Below are positions 1 to 9,559 of a stretch of DNA of 64,000 bases, in pieces. The stretch's first letter is position 1; each line of letters begins with the position of its first letter. Source of the DNA: Bufo bufo. Taxonomy: Eukaryota > Chordata > Amphibia > Anura > Bufonidae. The stretch is taken from NCBI RefSeq assembly GCF_905171765.1, contig NC_053393.1, forward strand, positions 63,333,371 to 63,397,370, read 5' to 3'. Both the position numbers and the translations under genes were made by a program. The notes below the pieces were generated by a model. That model did no database searches and was not told the DNA's origin. It worked only from the letters and a program-made list of their open reading frames with translations.

Positions 1-164
1 TTATTTCTACTAGTAATTTATGAATAAATTGCCATTTGGTAATAACACCTAGTTGGCCATTTATTCATATACAAACGGTAGTATCAGAAGAATCAGAGGC
101 TTGTTCTGAACAAGCGGTCCAAAAATGATGCCTCAATGGAGACCGATTTATCCACGTGTTTATA

Positions 165-184
165 TACACACACACACACACACA
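165..184. repeat. (AC)n microsatellite
   Basis: About ten uninterrupted AC dinucleotides in otherwise unique DNA. It is a simple sequence repeat with no further function visible. Confidence 0.9.
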
Positions 185-261
185 GTAGTATTGGACGATG
201 CAGTAGCCTATTCCAAGAATTCAACCTTTTTGGGAGCAGTATAGTATGAATGTGGAAAATC

Positions 262-480
262 ACAGACAAGGCAGGAGATGTGCTGCTTTGTAGGGGTAAT
301 AGTAGTGACAGCATTAGCAGCCTGACAGACAAGGCAGGAGATATGTGGCTGTTTAGGGGTAGTAATATTGGCAAAGAAGTAGATATGCGGCTGTGTAGGT
401 ATAGTAGTAGTGGCAGTAGTGGGAGTAGCAGCTGCAGTGGCAGCAGCAATAAAGTATGGCACTTGATGGACAGGCAGAAA
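262..480. repeat. Degenerate ~63-bp tandem repeat
   Basis: Units beginning GACAAGGCAGGAGAT occur at about 265 and 328, with a more diverged third unit near 374, followed by an AGT/GGC-rich tail. The short open frames on both strands follow from the repeat and show no protein family features. The rest of 1-999 holds no gene or element that I recognise. Confidence 0.5.
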
Positions 481-999
481 GCGGCAGTGGCATGTTTGAG
501 CAGACAATAAATAGCAACTGTCAGCCATATGAAATCTATTCATTCACTTCAGCTGGAGGTTTGCGAAATCTTCAAGGATCCATGCTTTATTCATTTTGCC
601 AAATGTGATGTTTTCCACACTCAAGAGGACAATTTTGTCTGCTTGGTTGAGACAGCGCTACCCTCACTGACTGTACACTGAAGGTTGGACAACCCTCCTC
701 TTCTGATTTTATCTCCTCCTCAGCACCCCGATCCGGCCCCCAGGTCCTGTCCAACACACAATTGTCATAATCCTCATCCTCCCCCCCACTTTTTTCATAA
801 TATGATAATTCATCATGGGCTCCTTGGCCCCCCTCATAATTTTATTCACTGTATTTGTCACCACAGTTACCAGTGCCCCTAATGCCACCACCATGGCTAC
901 AAGTGCCATCATGGCTGCTACCACCATCAACTATGCATTCAACTCATCAGGTCCTCCACTTCCACCTGAACCTTCTTCTCATGGCAGTCCAAACACTAA

Positions 1000-1809
1000 G
1001 GCCTCTTTCACATGGGCGAGTTTTCCGCATAGGTGCAATGCGTGAGGTGAATGCATTGCACCCACACTGAATCCGGACCCATTCATTTCTATGCGGCTGT
1101 ACACATGAGCGGTGATTTTCACGCATCACTTGTGTGTTGCAGGAAAATTGCAGCATGCTCTATAGTGTGCATTTTTCACTCAACGGAGTACCCATAGAAG
1201 TGAATGGGGCTGTGTGAAAAACGCAAGCATCCGTAAGCAAGTGCGGATGCGGTGCGATTTTCACCCATGGTTGCTAGGAGATGATCGGGATGGGGACCCG
1301 ATCATTATTATTTTCCCTTATAACATGGTTATAATAGCATTCTTAATACAGAATGCTTAGTAAAATAGGGATGGAGGGGTTAAAAAAAATATAATAATAA
1401 TTTAACTCACCTCATCCACTTGTTCGCGTAGCCGGGCTTCTCTTCTGTCTTCTTCTTTGATGACCTGGGAGGAAAAGGACCTTTGGTGACGTCACGGCAC
1501 TCATCAGATGGTCCATCACATGATCTCCGTCCCTATTTTACTAAGCATTCTGTATTAAGAATGCTATTATTTTCCCCTATAACCATGTTATAAGGGAAAA
1601 TAATAAAATCTACACAACACCTAACCCAAACCCGAACTTCTGTGAAGAAGTCCGGGTTCGGGTCTGGGTACCAAACATGCCGATTTTTCTCACAAGCGTG
1701 CAAAACGCATTAAAATGCTTTGCACTCGCGGGGAAAAATCGTGCATTTTCCCGCAACGCACCCGCATCTTTTCCCGCAGGTCACCCGCAACGCCCGTGTG
1801 AACCCAGAC
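1000..1809. mobile_element. Harbinger-like non-autonomous MITE, 810 bp
   Basis: The element starts GGCCTCTTTCACATGGGCG and its right end is the inverse form (CGCCCGTGTGAACCCAGAC). It is flanked on both sides by TAA (997-999 and 1810-1812), the 3-bp target type of PIF/Harbinger transposons. Inside, two arms around 1305-1375 and 1527-1612 are inverted copies of each other (an AT-rich block with TTTTCCCTTATAACATG), so the single strand folds back. No coding region. A truncated relative lies at 25652. The superfamily assignment is inferred from the duplication and termini. Confidence 0.75.
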
Positions 1810-1812
1810 TAA

Positions 1813-2445
1813 TTGTTCTCACACAACTCGGCAACAGTAAGATCATCTTGAGGATCTTGTATAGCACATGGGGCATTGTTGGCTGTTCTTAGGAAAAATG
1901 AAGACACCCTGCTAGAAGTACAGAGATAATGCACATGCAAGGTTTCTATGGGGCTACAAGAAGGAGCAGGAGGAATATGCTGAGCCCTGGCTCATATGCA
2001 TGGTGTCAGACTCAGGGCTGTCATCAACATCATCCTGCTATCACTGAGAGGTGAATGAGCCATAAACTCCACGTTAACATCTTTGTCCTCAATAATAATT
2101 TGGCACCTACCGGAAGAAAGGGAGATCTGTGGCCTGCTGCTACTACTACTGGCTGGTTTGTGCTGCTACTACTGTTTACATTACTACAACCACCCACATT
2201 TTCACTCATGGAGGATGAGACATGGTTCTTTTATTCTCCACTCTGTCGTTTACCAGACATTTTATTATGAAGCCTATTTAAACAATGAGAAGTCACAGGT
2301 TTGGTGCACTGATTGTTAAATGAGGAAACTCTGCAACAGATTTTTGGGAAAACCCCTGCAACAAAAATATATGCTGCTGTTGTTGAAACACTAAAACATG
2401 TACATCATAAACTATAGAAAAATTGCAACAGGTTCTTTTGAAAAA

Positions 2446-2449
<4 letters not shown>
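1813..2449. other. Unassigned non-coding DNA
   Basis: No transposon terminus, coding region or RNA gene was recognised. Short open frames here carry no family motif. Confidence 0.5.

Positions 2450-2484
<35 letters not shown>
2450..2484. repeat. (TA)n microsatellite
   Basis: About 17 TA dinucleotides in a row. Open frames across it are artefacts of the repeat. Confidence 0.95.
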
Positions 2485-2486
<2 letters not shown>

Positions 2487-4325
2487 AGAGCATTCAGGAT
2501 TGTTCAGGGAATGCAGTGAAATATACGCTGCTGGTGATGATGCCTATTGCACATTTATGTGTAGAAGCTTTGCAACAGGTTTTTGGAGAAAAGGGCTGGC
2601 GTCCGCACAGAAAAAGAGTACTCTCTCTTTAGAAGCTCATGTCTCGGGCAGAAATACATGAAGTTATGAATAGCTCTAGCCCTGGCTACAGACACATACT
2701 ACTCTGAATGTTCCTATGCTGTCCCTAATGATAAATCCTGGCTTTCTACCTAGATAACCAAAATATATGTATATTTCTAGCTAAATATATCTTCTTGTCT
2801 AATTGTTGCCTGTCAGAGTCATGCAGACACGTTGTGTCCCATCAGTGGCATACTGGCATACAGCCTAATAGACCGTCATGCTGACCGCAAAGCATTGTGG
2901 GCAAGCCGTCATCCAGGGCCCCACCCGTGCTCATTTGATCCTCTGTCTTCATCCTCCCTGCCGTGTTTCCCTCACCGGCATATTGAATTTTAAATGAAAA
3001 ATGGTCAGCGCTGTTTTTTCATGATTAACATAAAGCGAATTGCCAAAACCTAAGATTCTTTTGTGAAATTCGGGATGAATCTGATTAGCTTAGAATCGAT
3101 TTGCTAATTTCTAATTTATACATAGCTAGTAGGAATAACAGAGGAATGGCACAACATACAGTATATTCATAAAAATGGATTCTCCAGAATTGTCTTTTCA
3201 TGTGGAATACATTTATTTACTAAACAGACAAGTCAAGAGTGGTGACAGGTCCTGTTTGAAGGGGTTGTCCAATCAAACTGAAGAATTAACTCGTCAATAA
3301 GTCAATCCGATTCCGAATGTCATTGGGCAAGCATTGACCCCTTTGATCGCCATACGTAGCGCCGCTATGTTTTTCTTTCTACGCTAGTTGTCACACATAA
3401 CCCGCGACGTGTTAACATATTAGCAGGAATACAGTAATAATGATAACAAATCTCATTTTGTAACATTTACAAAAAAAAAAAATGCTTATGCAGGGATTTT
3501 CGTCCCGGAGAAAATTGGCTACGAGACAGAAGTGCACTTATCACATATTTCATAATACATCATCCGCCTGCTCAGTGATCAGCAGTAATAAGGAGAATGA
3601 GAATTGTCATTACATGGCAATGCTATTTTATCTGTGGAGATAAAGAACACAAGTGTTCCTCCTACATAATTGTACTTGACTCCAAATACAGGGTTGGATC
3701 AAGATGTTCATTCGGTATTAAAGGGGAACTTCCATCTTATAAAGTGATGGCATATCTATCGCTAAGATGTGCAAAACCTTTATTATTAGTGGGGTTCTGA
3801 CCTCTGCAGCCCCCATCAATCCTGAGAAGGAAGGGGTCCCTACTCTGAAGTGGCGCTGCATCCCCTTTATTGATTTTCCTTGCACAGAGGTGCCCCAGCC
3901 ACCACTGTACAGAGGACAGCAATGCTCCCCCATTCAAAGGAATGGGGCCACCTGTAATTCCTGGGCGGGTAGGAGCGCTGCTGTGAAGGGAAATCTTAGA
4001 AGAAGATGTAGCTCTAAAGGGATGGGCATTTTCATCATTTTCTAATATGGAAAACCACAAACAGGATCCCAACAACTCTATAAAACCAGGCGTGCTGCCT
4101 AGTAGGGTTGATTCTGCTGATTAAAATGACACATGCCTTGTGAAATTTGTTTTTGGTTTCCAAGGAAAAAAGGCTATTATTGTCTATGCAGTTGCTCCTA
4201 GAGGATCCTTTGCATATATTTAAACATCATTTTTCTCAGCAATGTGGGGACATATGAACATGGGACCAGCGCACATGTAACAGGTCAGCCAGTGTCATAG
4301 GGACAAATCTGCTGACAGACACCCT
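2485..4325. other. Unassigned non-coding DNA with one partial MITE end
   Basis: Mostly unique AT-rich sequence. At about 3718 a TTAAAGGGG start resembles the left end of a T2/Kolobok-type MITE, but no matching right end was found. At 3245-3275 a GGGGTTGTCC motif also recalls these termini. No gene is supported. Confidence 0.4.
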
Positions 4326-4329
4326 TTAA

Positions 4330-4617
4330 AGGGGTTGTCTGGGTTCAGAGCTGAACCCGGGCATATCCAGAATTTCACCCAGGCAGCACCCCCTGACAAG
4401 AGCATCGGAGCTCCGATGCTCTCCTTTGCCCTGCACTGAATCGTGCATGGCAAAGGCATTTTGTGGAGTTCTGGTGACATCACTGGAACTGGTGGGCTTG
4501 CTTTAGCACTGCCCTAGCCTGTAAAACGGCATGAACTGCTCCGATGCTCTTGTCAGGGGGGTGACTGGGTGAGATTATGGGAATGTCCATATTCAGCTCT
4601 AAACCCGGACAACCCCT
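4330..4617. mobile_element. T2/Kolobok-type MITE
   Basis: The termini AGGGGTTGTCTGGGTTCAG and its inverted partner (AAACCCGGACAACCCCT) are flanked by TTAA at 4326-4329 and 4618-4621. TTAA duplication with a TTAAAGG start is the signature of the T2/Kolobok superfamily. The body contains inverted arms around a motif with AGAGCATCGGAGC. A longer copy of the same family is at 55753-56188. Non-coding. Confidence 0.8.
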
Positions 4618-4623
4618 TTAAGT

Positions 4624-5975
4624 CAGTGGCGTAGCTATAAGGGAAGCGACTGCTTCGAGGCCCGAGCTCAGAAGGGGCCCCAGAGCAGTACTGAATGTTT
4701 TCATTAGATCTAGGGCTGCCCCTACTCACAACTGCTGCACTTTATAGAAGCAGATGCCACTTACAGCAGCAGCGCTGGAGCTCCTCCCACTGAAGGTCCT
4801 TACTCAGTGAGGAGCAGATACAGTATAATTGCCGTCTTCTCCTCCTCCTATGGCCGCTCTCAGGCTGGGATCCACAGTACTGGCACACCACCTGCCAGTA
4901 CTGCTTTCTGTTTTCTATTGGCTGGCAGCTTACTATGACATCAGCTGCCAGCCAATAGCAGAAATTTATGGGATCAAGCCCCACCCACCAGTGTGAAGCT
5001 ACTGTAGAGCAGTCTGGCTGCTCCAGCACTCAGAGCTCTAGAATGCCTGCCCCCCCCCCCCCCCCCCCATGTGTCCTGTTCTCTGACCCCCATAGTAGGT
5101 TACTGATTAACCCCTCCACTGCTGTCCCTGGATGGGAGAGAGGGGTGATGGCACCTACTTCTCCAGGCTGCCCGTGAAGACCAGACATCAGCTGTCTACA
5201 GGAAAGGTAAGTGTCTGTGTGTAGAAATAGGTGTATAACTACTTGTATGTTCATGTGTGTGTAATGTGTGTGTGTGTATATACATATACAGTATATATGT
5301 CCGTATATGTGGTGAGTGCGTATGTGAGTCTGTCCATGTATGTTGTGAGTCCATGTATGTGATGAGTGCGTGTATGAGTGCGTCCATGTATGTGGTGAGT
5401 GTCTGTATGAGTGCGTCCATGTATGTGGTGAGTACATGTATGAGTGTGTCCATGTATGTGGTGTGTCCCTGTATGAGTGCGTCCATGTATGTGGTGACTG
5501 CGTGTATGAGTGCGTCCATGTATGTGGTGAGTGTATGTATGAGTGCGTCCATGTATGTGGTGAGTGTCTGTATGAGTGCGTCCATGTATGTGGTGAGTAC
5601 ATGTATGAGTGTGTCCATGTATGTGGTGTGTCCCTGTATGAGTGCGTCCATGTATGTGGTGAGTGCGTGTATGAGTGCGTCCATGTATGTGGTGAGTGTA
5701 TGTATGAGTGCGTCCATGTATGTGGTGAGCATATGTATGAGTGCGTCCATGTGCGTGTATGAGTGCGTCCATGTATGTGGTGAATGTGTGTATGAGTGCA
5801 TCCATGTATGTGGTGAGTGCGTGTATAAGTGCGTCCATGTATGTGGTGAGTGTGTGTATAAGTGCGTCCATGTACAGTATGTGGTGAGTGCCTGTATGAG
5901 TGCATCCATGTATGTGGTGAATGTGTGTATGAGTGCATCCATTAAGTTGGGGAGGGGCCTCTCGCTACGCCCCTG
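4624..5975. mobile_element. Non-autonomous hAT-type element carrying a minisatellite
   Basis: The left end CAGTGGCGTAGCTATA and the right end (CGCTACGCCCCTG) are imperfect inverted repeats. Flanks CTTTAAGT (4616-4623) and ATTTAAGT (5976-5983) match at 7 of 8 bases, as expected for the 8-bp duplication of hAT transposons. The body holds a 19-base C tract at 5050-5068 and a 33-bp minisatellite. There is no transposase. The left duplication overlaps the end of the Kolobok MITE at 4617, so the hAT element landed beside an already present MITE. Confidence 0.75.
5295..5944. repeat. 33-bp minisatellite with five-unit higher-order repeat
   Basis: About 19 units of the type GTCCATGTATGTGGTGAGTG plus a variable half. 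Five successive units form a 165-bp block repeated twice (about 5392-5556 and 5557-5721). Because 33 is divisible by three, several reading frames stay open on both strands (up to about 300 codons) and yield spurious proteins with 11-residue periodicity. There is no sign of a genuine gene. Confidence 0.95.
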
Positions 5976-5983
5976 ATTTAAGT

Positions 5984-6700
5984 CAATAGTTGATTTGGCC
6001 CTGGTAATAATCAGAACCTGATGTGGTCCAGTATTGGTCTCAGGATCACAGCTTAGGGATGTAACAACTGTAATGCAAAGTGGTAGGTCACACAAAGTAT
6101 CCTAATGATCAAATCTTGCCTGTCCTTACTTGCAAACTTTATTATGGACAGTGTTAGTCTGGTGGCCTTATGCCAACCAAAGAAAAGGATTAGGAGGACC
6201 AACCTGCAATCTGACGGGATATCTATATGTCCACAGTGTAAATTGCATAAGTTTAAAAATTTTGTCAAGAGGCACAGGTGGGAGAGTGGGTAGTTTGCCC
6301 CGTTTTTGTTTGTCATTGATATATAATATCAAGTTGTTTGTGAATGAATCGATTTTCTCTACAAAGAATAAATGAGTTCTAAAATCACCTTCAAATGAGA
6401 ACTTTGCTGCCAATTGTTTTGTCAGAGCCAGGCCCCCTGATGGAGCTTCCGATACGCTGGAGCAGTTCATTCTGGAAGAAACGTCTGCACTTAAAAGGAG
6501 TCTGTCACCTAGTTTAGACATTACAGTTAGCAGATCGTATCTAGTTTGAAGATATAAGCAAATGAGTTGCAAGTGCCTAGAGGTGTTCCTTCCCGAATGT
6601 CCTCTGGAGAATTCCATTATCGCTCCCCCCATGCTTCATTTCAAGCTAGACCAGTGCCTCTGATAGCAAGGGTTTAAAAGCAAGGCTATCCAGTAGTCAT
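5984..6700. other. Unassigned non-coding DNA
   Basis: No element ends or coding signals were recognised, except AAAAGGAGTCTGTCACC near 6495, which resembles a MITE left terminus of the T2 type without a visible partner. A 154-codon minus-strand open frame at 6168-6632 has no recognisable motif. Confidence 0.4.
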
Positions 6701-7016
6701 CAGTTTTGCTTGAAGCTAACAATGTTATGTCAGCACATAAGCAAGCATCATGATGTTGTCATCAGCCTTGTCTTCCTGCACCAGCAACTCCTCTTCCTTC
6801 AGTGTTAGCCTCCTCCTAAACTTCTTTCTCCTTGGGACTTGTCCATGGGGGTCCCCAATATCTACAGGGTGGGCAGTAAGATGTGCAAGCGTTTTTATTT
6901 CACCATCATGTTGCGTCAATCTGGGTGTTTTCTATAATGTAAATATCAGGGTTATGTCATCATTAATGCTGTTGTTGTCCCTCCTCACCAATCTGTTGGC
7001 CACTATGAAGCACCTA

Positions 7017-8609
7017 CAGTGGATATAAAAAGTGTACACACCCTGTTAAAATGTCAGGTTTCTGTGATGTAAAAAAAATGAGACAAAGATAAATAATTTC
7101 AGAACTTTTTCCACCTTTAATGTGACCTATAAACTGTACAACTCAATTGAAAAACAAACCGAAATCTTTTAGGTAGAGGGAAAAAAATATATAAAAATAA
7201 AATAATATGGTTGCATAAGTGTGCACACCCTTAAACTAATACTTTGTTGAAGCACCTTTTGATTTTATTACAGCCCTCAGTCTTTTTGGGGATGAGTCTA
7301 TCAGCATGGCACATTTTGACTTGGCAAGATTTGCCCACTCTTCTTTGCAAAAACACTCCAAATCTGTCAGATTGTGAGGGCATCTCCTGTGCACAGCCCT
7401 CTTCAGATCACCCCACAGATTTTCAATCGGATTCAGGTCTGAGCTCTGGCTGGGCCATTCCAAACCTTTAATCTTCTTCTGGTGAAGCCATTCCTTTGTT
7501 GATTTGGATGTATGCTTTGGGTCGTTGTCATGCTGAAAGATGAAGTTCCTCTTCATGTTCAGCTTTCTAGCAGAAGCCTGAAGGTTTTGTGCCAATATTG
7601 ACTGGTATTTGGAACTGTTCATAATTCCCTCTAGCTTAACTAAGGCCCCAGTTCCAGCTGAAGAAAAACAGCCCCAAAGCATGATGCTGCCACCACCATG
7701 CTTCACTGTGGGTATGGTGTTCTTTCGGTGATGTGCAGTGTTGTTTTTGGGCCAAAAATATCTTTTGGAATTATGGCCAAAAAGTTCAACCTTGGTTTCA
7801 TTAGACCATAACACCTTTTCCCACATGCTTTTGGTAGACTTTAGATGTGTTTTTGCAAAATGTAGCCTGGCTTGGATGTTTTTCTTCATAAGAAATGACT
7901 TTTGTCTTGCCACTCTATTCCATAGCCCAGACATATGAAGAATATGGGATATTGTTGTCACATGTACCACACAGCCAGTACTTGCCAGATATTCCTGCAG
8001 CTCCTTTAATGTCGCTGTAGGCCTCTTGGTAGCCTCCCAGACCAGTTTTCTTCTCGTCTTTTCATAAATTTTGGAGGGACAAAATTGCCATATTTTCTCC
8101 ACTTGATGATGACTGTCTTCACTGTGTTCCATGGTATATCTAATGCCTTGGAAGTTCTTTTGTACCCTTCTCCTGACTGATACCTTTCAACAATGAGATC
8201 CCTCTGATGCTTTGGAAGCTCTCTGTGGACCATGGCTTTTGCTGTGGGATGTGACTAAGAACATTTCAGGAAAGACCAACTAGAGCAGCTGAACTTTATT
8301 TGGGGTTAATCAGAGGCACTTTAAATGATGGCAGGTGTATGCTAACTCCTATTTAACATGATTTTGAATGTGATTGCTTAATTCTGAACACAGCTACATC
8401 CCCAGTTATAAGGTGTGCAACCACATTTTTTTAGTTTTTTTTCTTCTCTCCACCTAAAAGATTTCAGTTGGTTTTTCAATTGAGTGGTACAGTTTTTAGG
8501 TCACATTAAAGGTGGAAAAAGTTCTGAAATGATTTATCTTTGTCTAATTTTTTTACAGCACAGAAACCTGACATTTTAACAGGGGTGTGTAGACTTTTTA
8601 TATCCACTG
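7017..8609 (-). mobile_element. Tc1-like DNA transposon, near full length
   Basis: The inverted ends begin CAGTGGATATAAAAAGT and are flanked by TA (7015-7016 and 8610-8611), the Tc1/mariner target. The terminal repeats extend for about 200 bp on each side (shared blocks: TTCTGAAAT, TTTTTCCACCTTTAA, CAATTGAA). Length is 1593 bp, normal for the family. It carries one transposase gene on the minus strand and sits inside the older hAT relic. Confidence 0.92.
7236..8233 (-). pseudogene. Tc1-like transposase, frameshifted, first catalytic Asp changed
   Basis: The gene would start at 8233 (MVHRELPKHQ) with an N-terminal helix-turn-helix domain (RYQSGEGYKRTSKALDIPWNTV). The frame shifts near 8100 and continues to the stop at 7236. 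The DDE domain follows: [56 protein letters not shown]. In Tc1 transposases the first motif is normally SDE; here it is SNE, so the first catalytic Asp is Asn. The second Asp and third Glu are present. Total about 332 residues, typical size. The frameshift and the D-to-N change together predict loss of activity. Confidence 0.88.
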
Positions 8610-8611
8610 TA

Positions 8612-9049
8612 AGTATGCCACATAAATGCGTCCCTGATGAGCTGCCTGACTGCCTTCACTCCCTACTATGGTGGTGTTGTGGATCAGCATGTGTTATTTC
8701 CCCCAAATGCAGTGAAGCCACAATGTTACTGCCATTGTTGCTTACCACCTCGCCCAGTAGCTGGTAGGAAGACATCTAGAGGAACATTTGTTGCTTGATG
8801 CATATTAGCAACTGATCCACTGTGTGATTTCTCTTGCTCAGGCTCACCAGTTCTTGGACAGCATGGCAACTCTTCAGTTTACACATAAGAAGAGGGAACA
8901 GGAGTTGAAGCAATGCTCTGCTCTTGTTGGGGATGGGACGAAGCCCATTGAGATGGATGTGTGGGTAGGATGTGGCAAACAACCTGATGTGGAAACTAGA
9001 CCGGCACAAACATGGAGGTATCAATAGGAACTGCTGCTATGGTGCTGCA
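8612..9049. other. Decayed hAT-derived DNA between motif blocks
   Basis: This belongs to the minus-strand hAT relic that resumes after the Tc1 element. It has several stops and frame changes and is listed to show there is no host gene here. Open frames on the plus strand (for example 8824-9027) are antisense shadows. Confidence 0.4.
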
Positions 9050-9364
9050 TTGCTGATGCTGCACAAAACATTGACCCAGTGGGCTCTAAAAGACAAGTAC
9101 TGCTCCTGCCCATAACAGCTGCTCCTTGTGTCCATGGTGGCATGCACCTTGCCACACAGCAACAATTCCAAGGATAGGCCTACATTCTCCACCATATGAG
9201 AGTACAAGTCACAGTTGACTTTCTTTGAGAATTAATTGGCTTAGTCAGGGTGCTGAATCTCCTGTATGGAGACTTACTGGAAGTATTCCAGGCTATTGAG
9301 TATGGTTATTGGCAACGTACCATGCGAAATGAATATGCAAAGAGATATCTACCAAGAAAAAGAA

Positions 9365-9406
9365 CCATAGACAGCTGTTTCGGGTGCTTGCCCCTCATCA
9401 GTACAG
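9365..9406 (-). ncRNA. Candidate type I hammerhead self-cleaving ribozyme
   Basis: On the minus strand: CTGTA (stem I, 9406-9402), CTGATGA core (9401-9395), GGGGCAAGCACCC giving a three-pair stem II, GAA plus ACAGCTGT (9381-9371), C at 9370 as the expected cleavage base, then TATGG (9369-9365), which pairs with CTGTA through two Watson-Crick pairs, two G-U pairs and one G-C. Conserved core CUGAUGA and GAAA, A15.1-U16.1 and H17=C are all satisfied. Stem III is an 8-base perfect palindrome, which would favour action as a dimer or tandem copy. Folding is by hand; activity is untested. Confidence 0.6.
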
Positions 9407-9479
9407 AGTAGGATTCTGGTTGGCTCAGTGCGATGCCTTGGAAGTGGCTTAGGCAGGGTACTGAATCTCCTATTCCATA

Positions 9480-9511
9480 CTGATGAGGGACAAGCACCCC
9501 AAAACAGCTGA
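9480..9511 (+). ncRNA. Degenerate hammerhead-like motif
   Basis: Inverted partner of the motif at 9365-9406. CTGATGA (9480-9486) and a GGG/CCC stem II are kept, but the GAAA box reads AAAA (9501-9504) and the stem III palindrome is ACAGCTGA. Loss of the invariant G12 predicts that this copy is inactive. Confidence 0.5.
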
Positions 9512-9559
9512 TGTATATCTGAGAATTAGTGGAAAAAAAGAACATTTTTTTCAAAGATA

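Larger units (their letters stand above)
6725..9235 (-). pseudogene. hAT transposase relic, split by a Tc1 insertion
   Basis: Read on the minus strand, 9050-9230 encodes a segment with GKVHATMDT, SSCYGQEQY and AHWVNV, which matches the hAT pattern of a conserved Asp followed by a G-rich stretch and HWV. Further on, at about 8800-8890, VQELVSLSKRNHTVDQLL and, near 8700, SNIVASLHLGEITH recall the hAT region after the DN motif. The relic resumes beyond the Tc1 element at 7010-6725 with a basic KK-rich segment. Many stops and frame changes make it non-functional. Family assignment is by eye; the exact ends are uncertain. Confidence 0.5.
9350..9520. repeat. Inverted repeat with two hammerhead-like motifs (Penelope-like terminal region?)
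   Basis: A block of about 35 bp at 9368-9402 (minus strand TACTGATGAGGGGCAAGC onward) recurs in inverted orientation at 9478-9511. Each copy holds a CTGATGA core, a GC hairpin, a GAAAC-like box and a palindromic ACAGCTG. Hammerhead motifs are known in the terminal repeats of Penelope-like retroelements in many animals, so this may be such a remnant; no reverse transcriptase is visible nearby. Confidence 0.45.

Noticed and set aside
5030..5976. Several long open frames on both strands (up to about 300 codons) with 11-residue repeats
   Set aside because: They coincide exactly with the 33-bp minisatellite inside a hAT element; the openness follows from the unit length and lack of stops, and no domain is present.
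6168..6632. 154-codon minus-strand open frame
   Set aside because: No recognisable domain, composition like its surroundings, and no element or splice context to support it.
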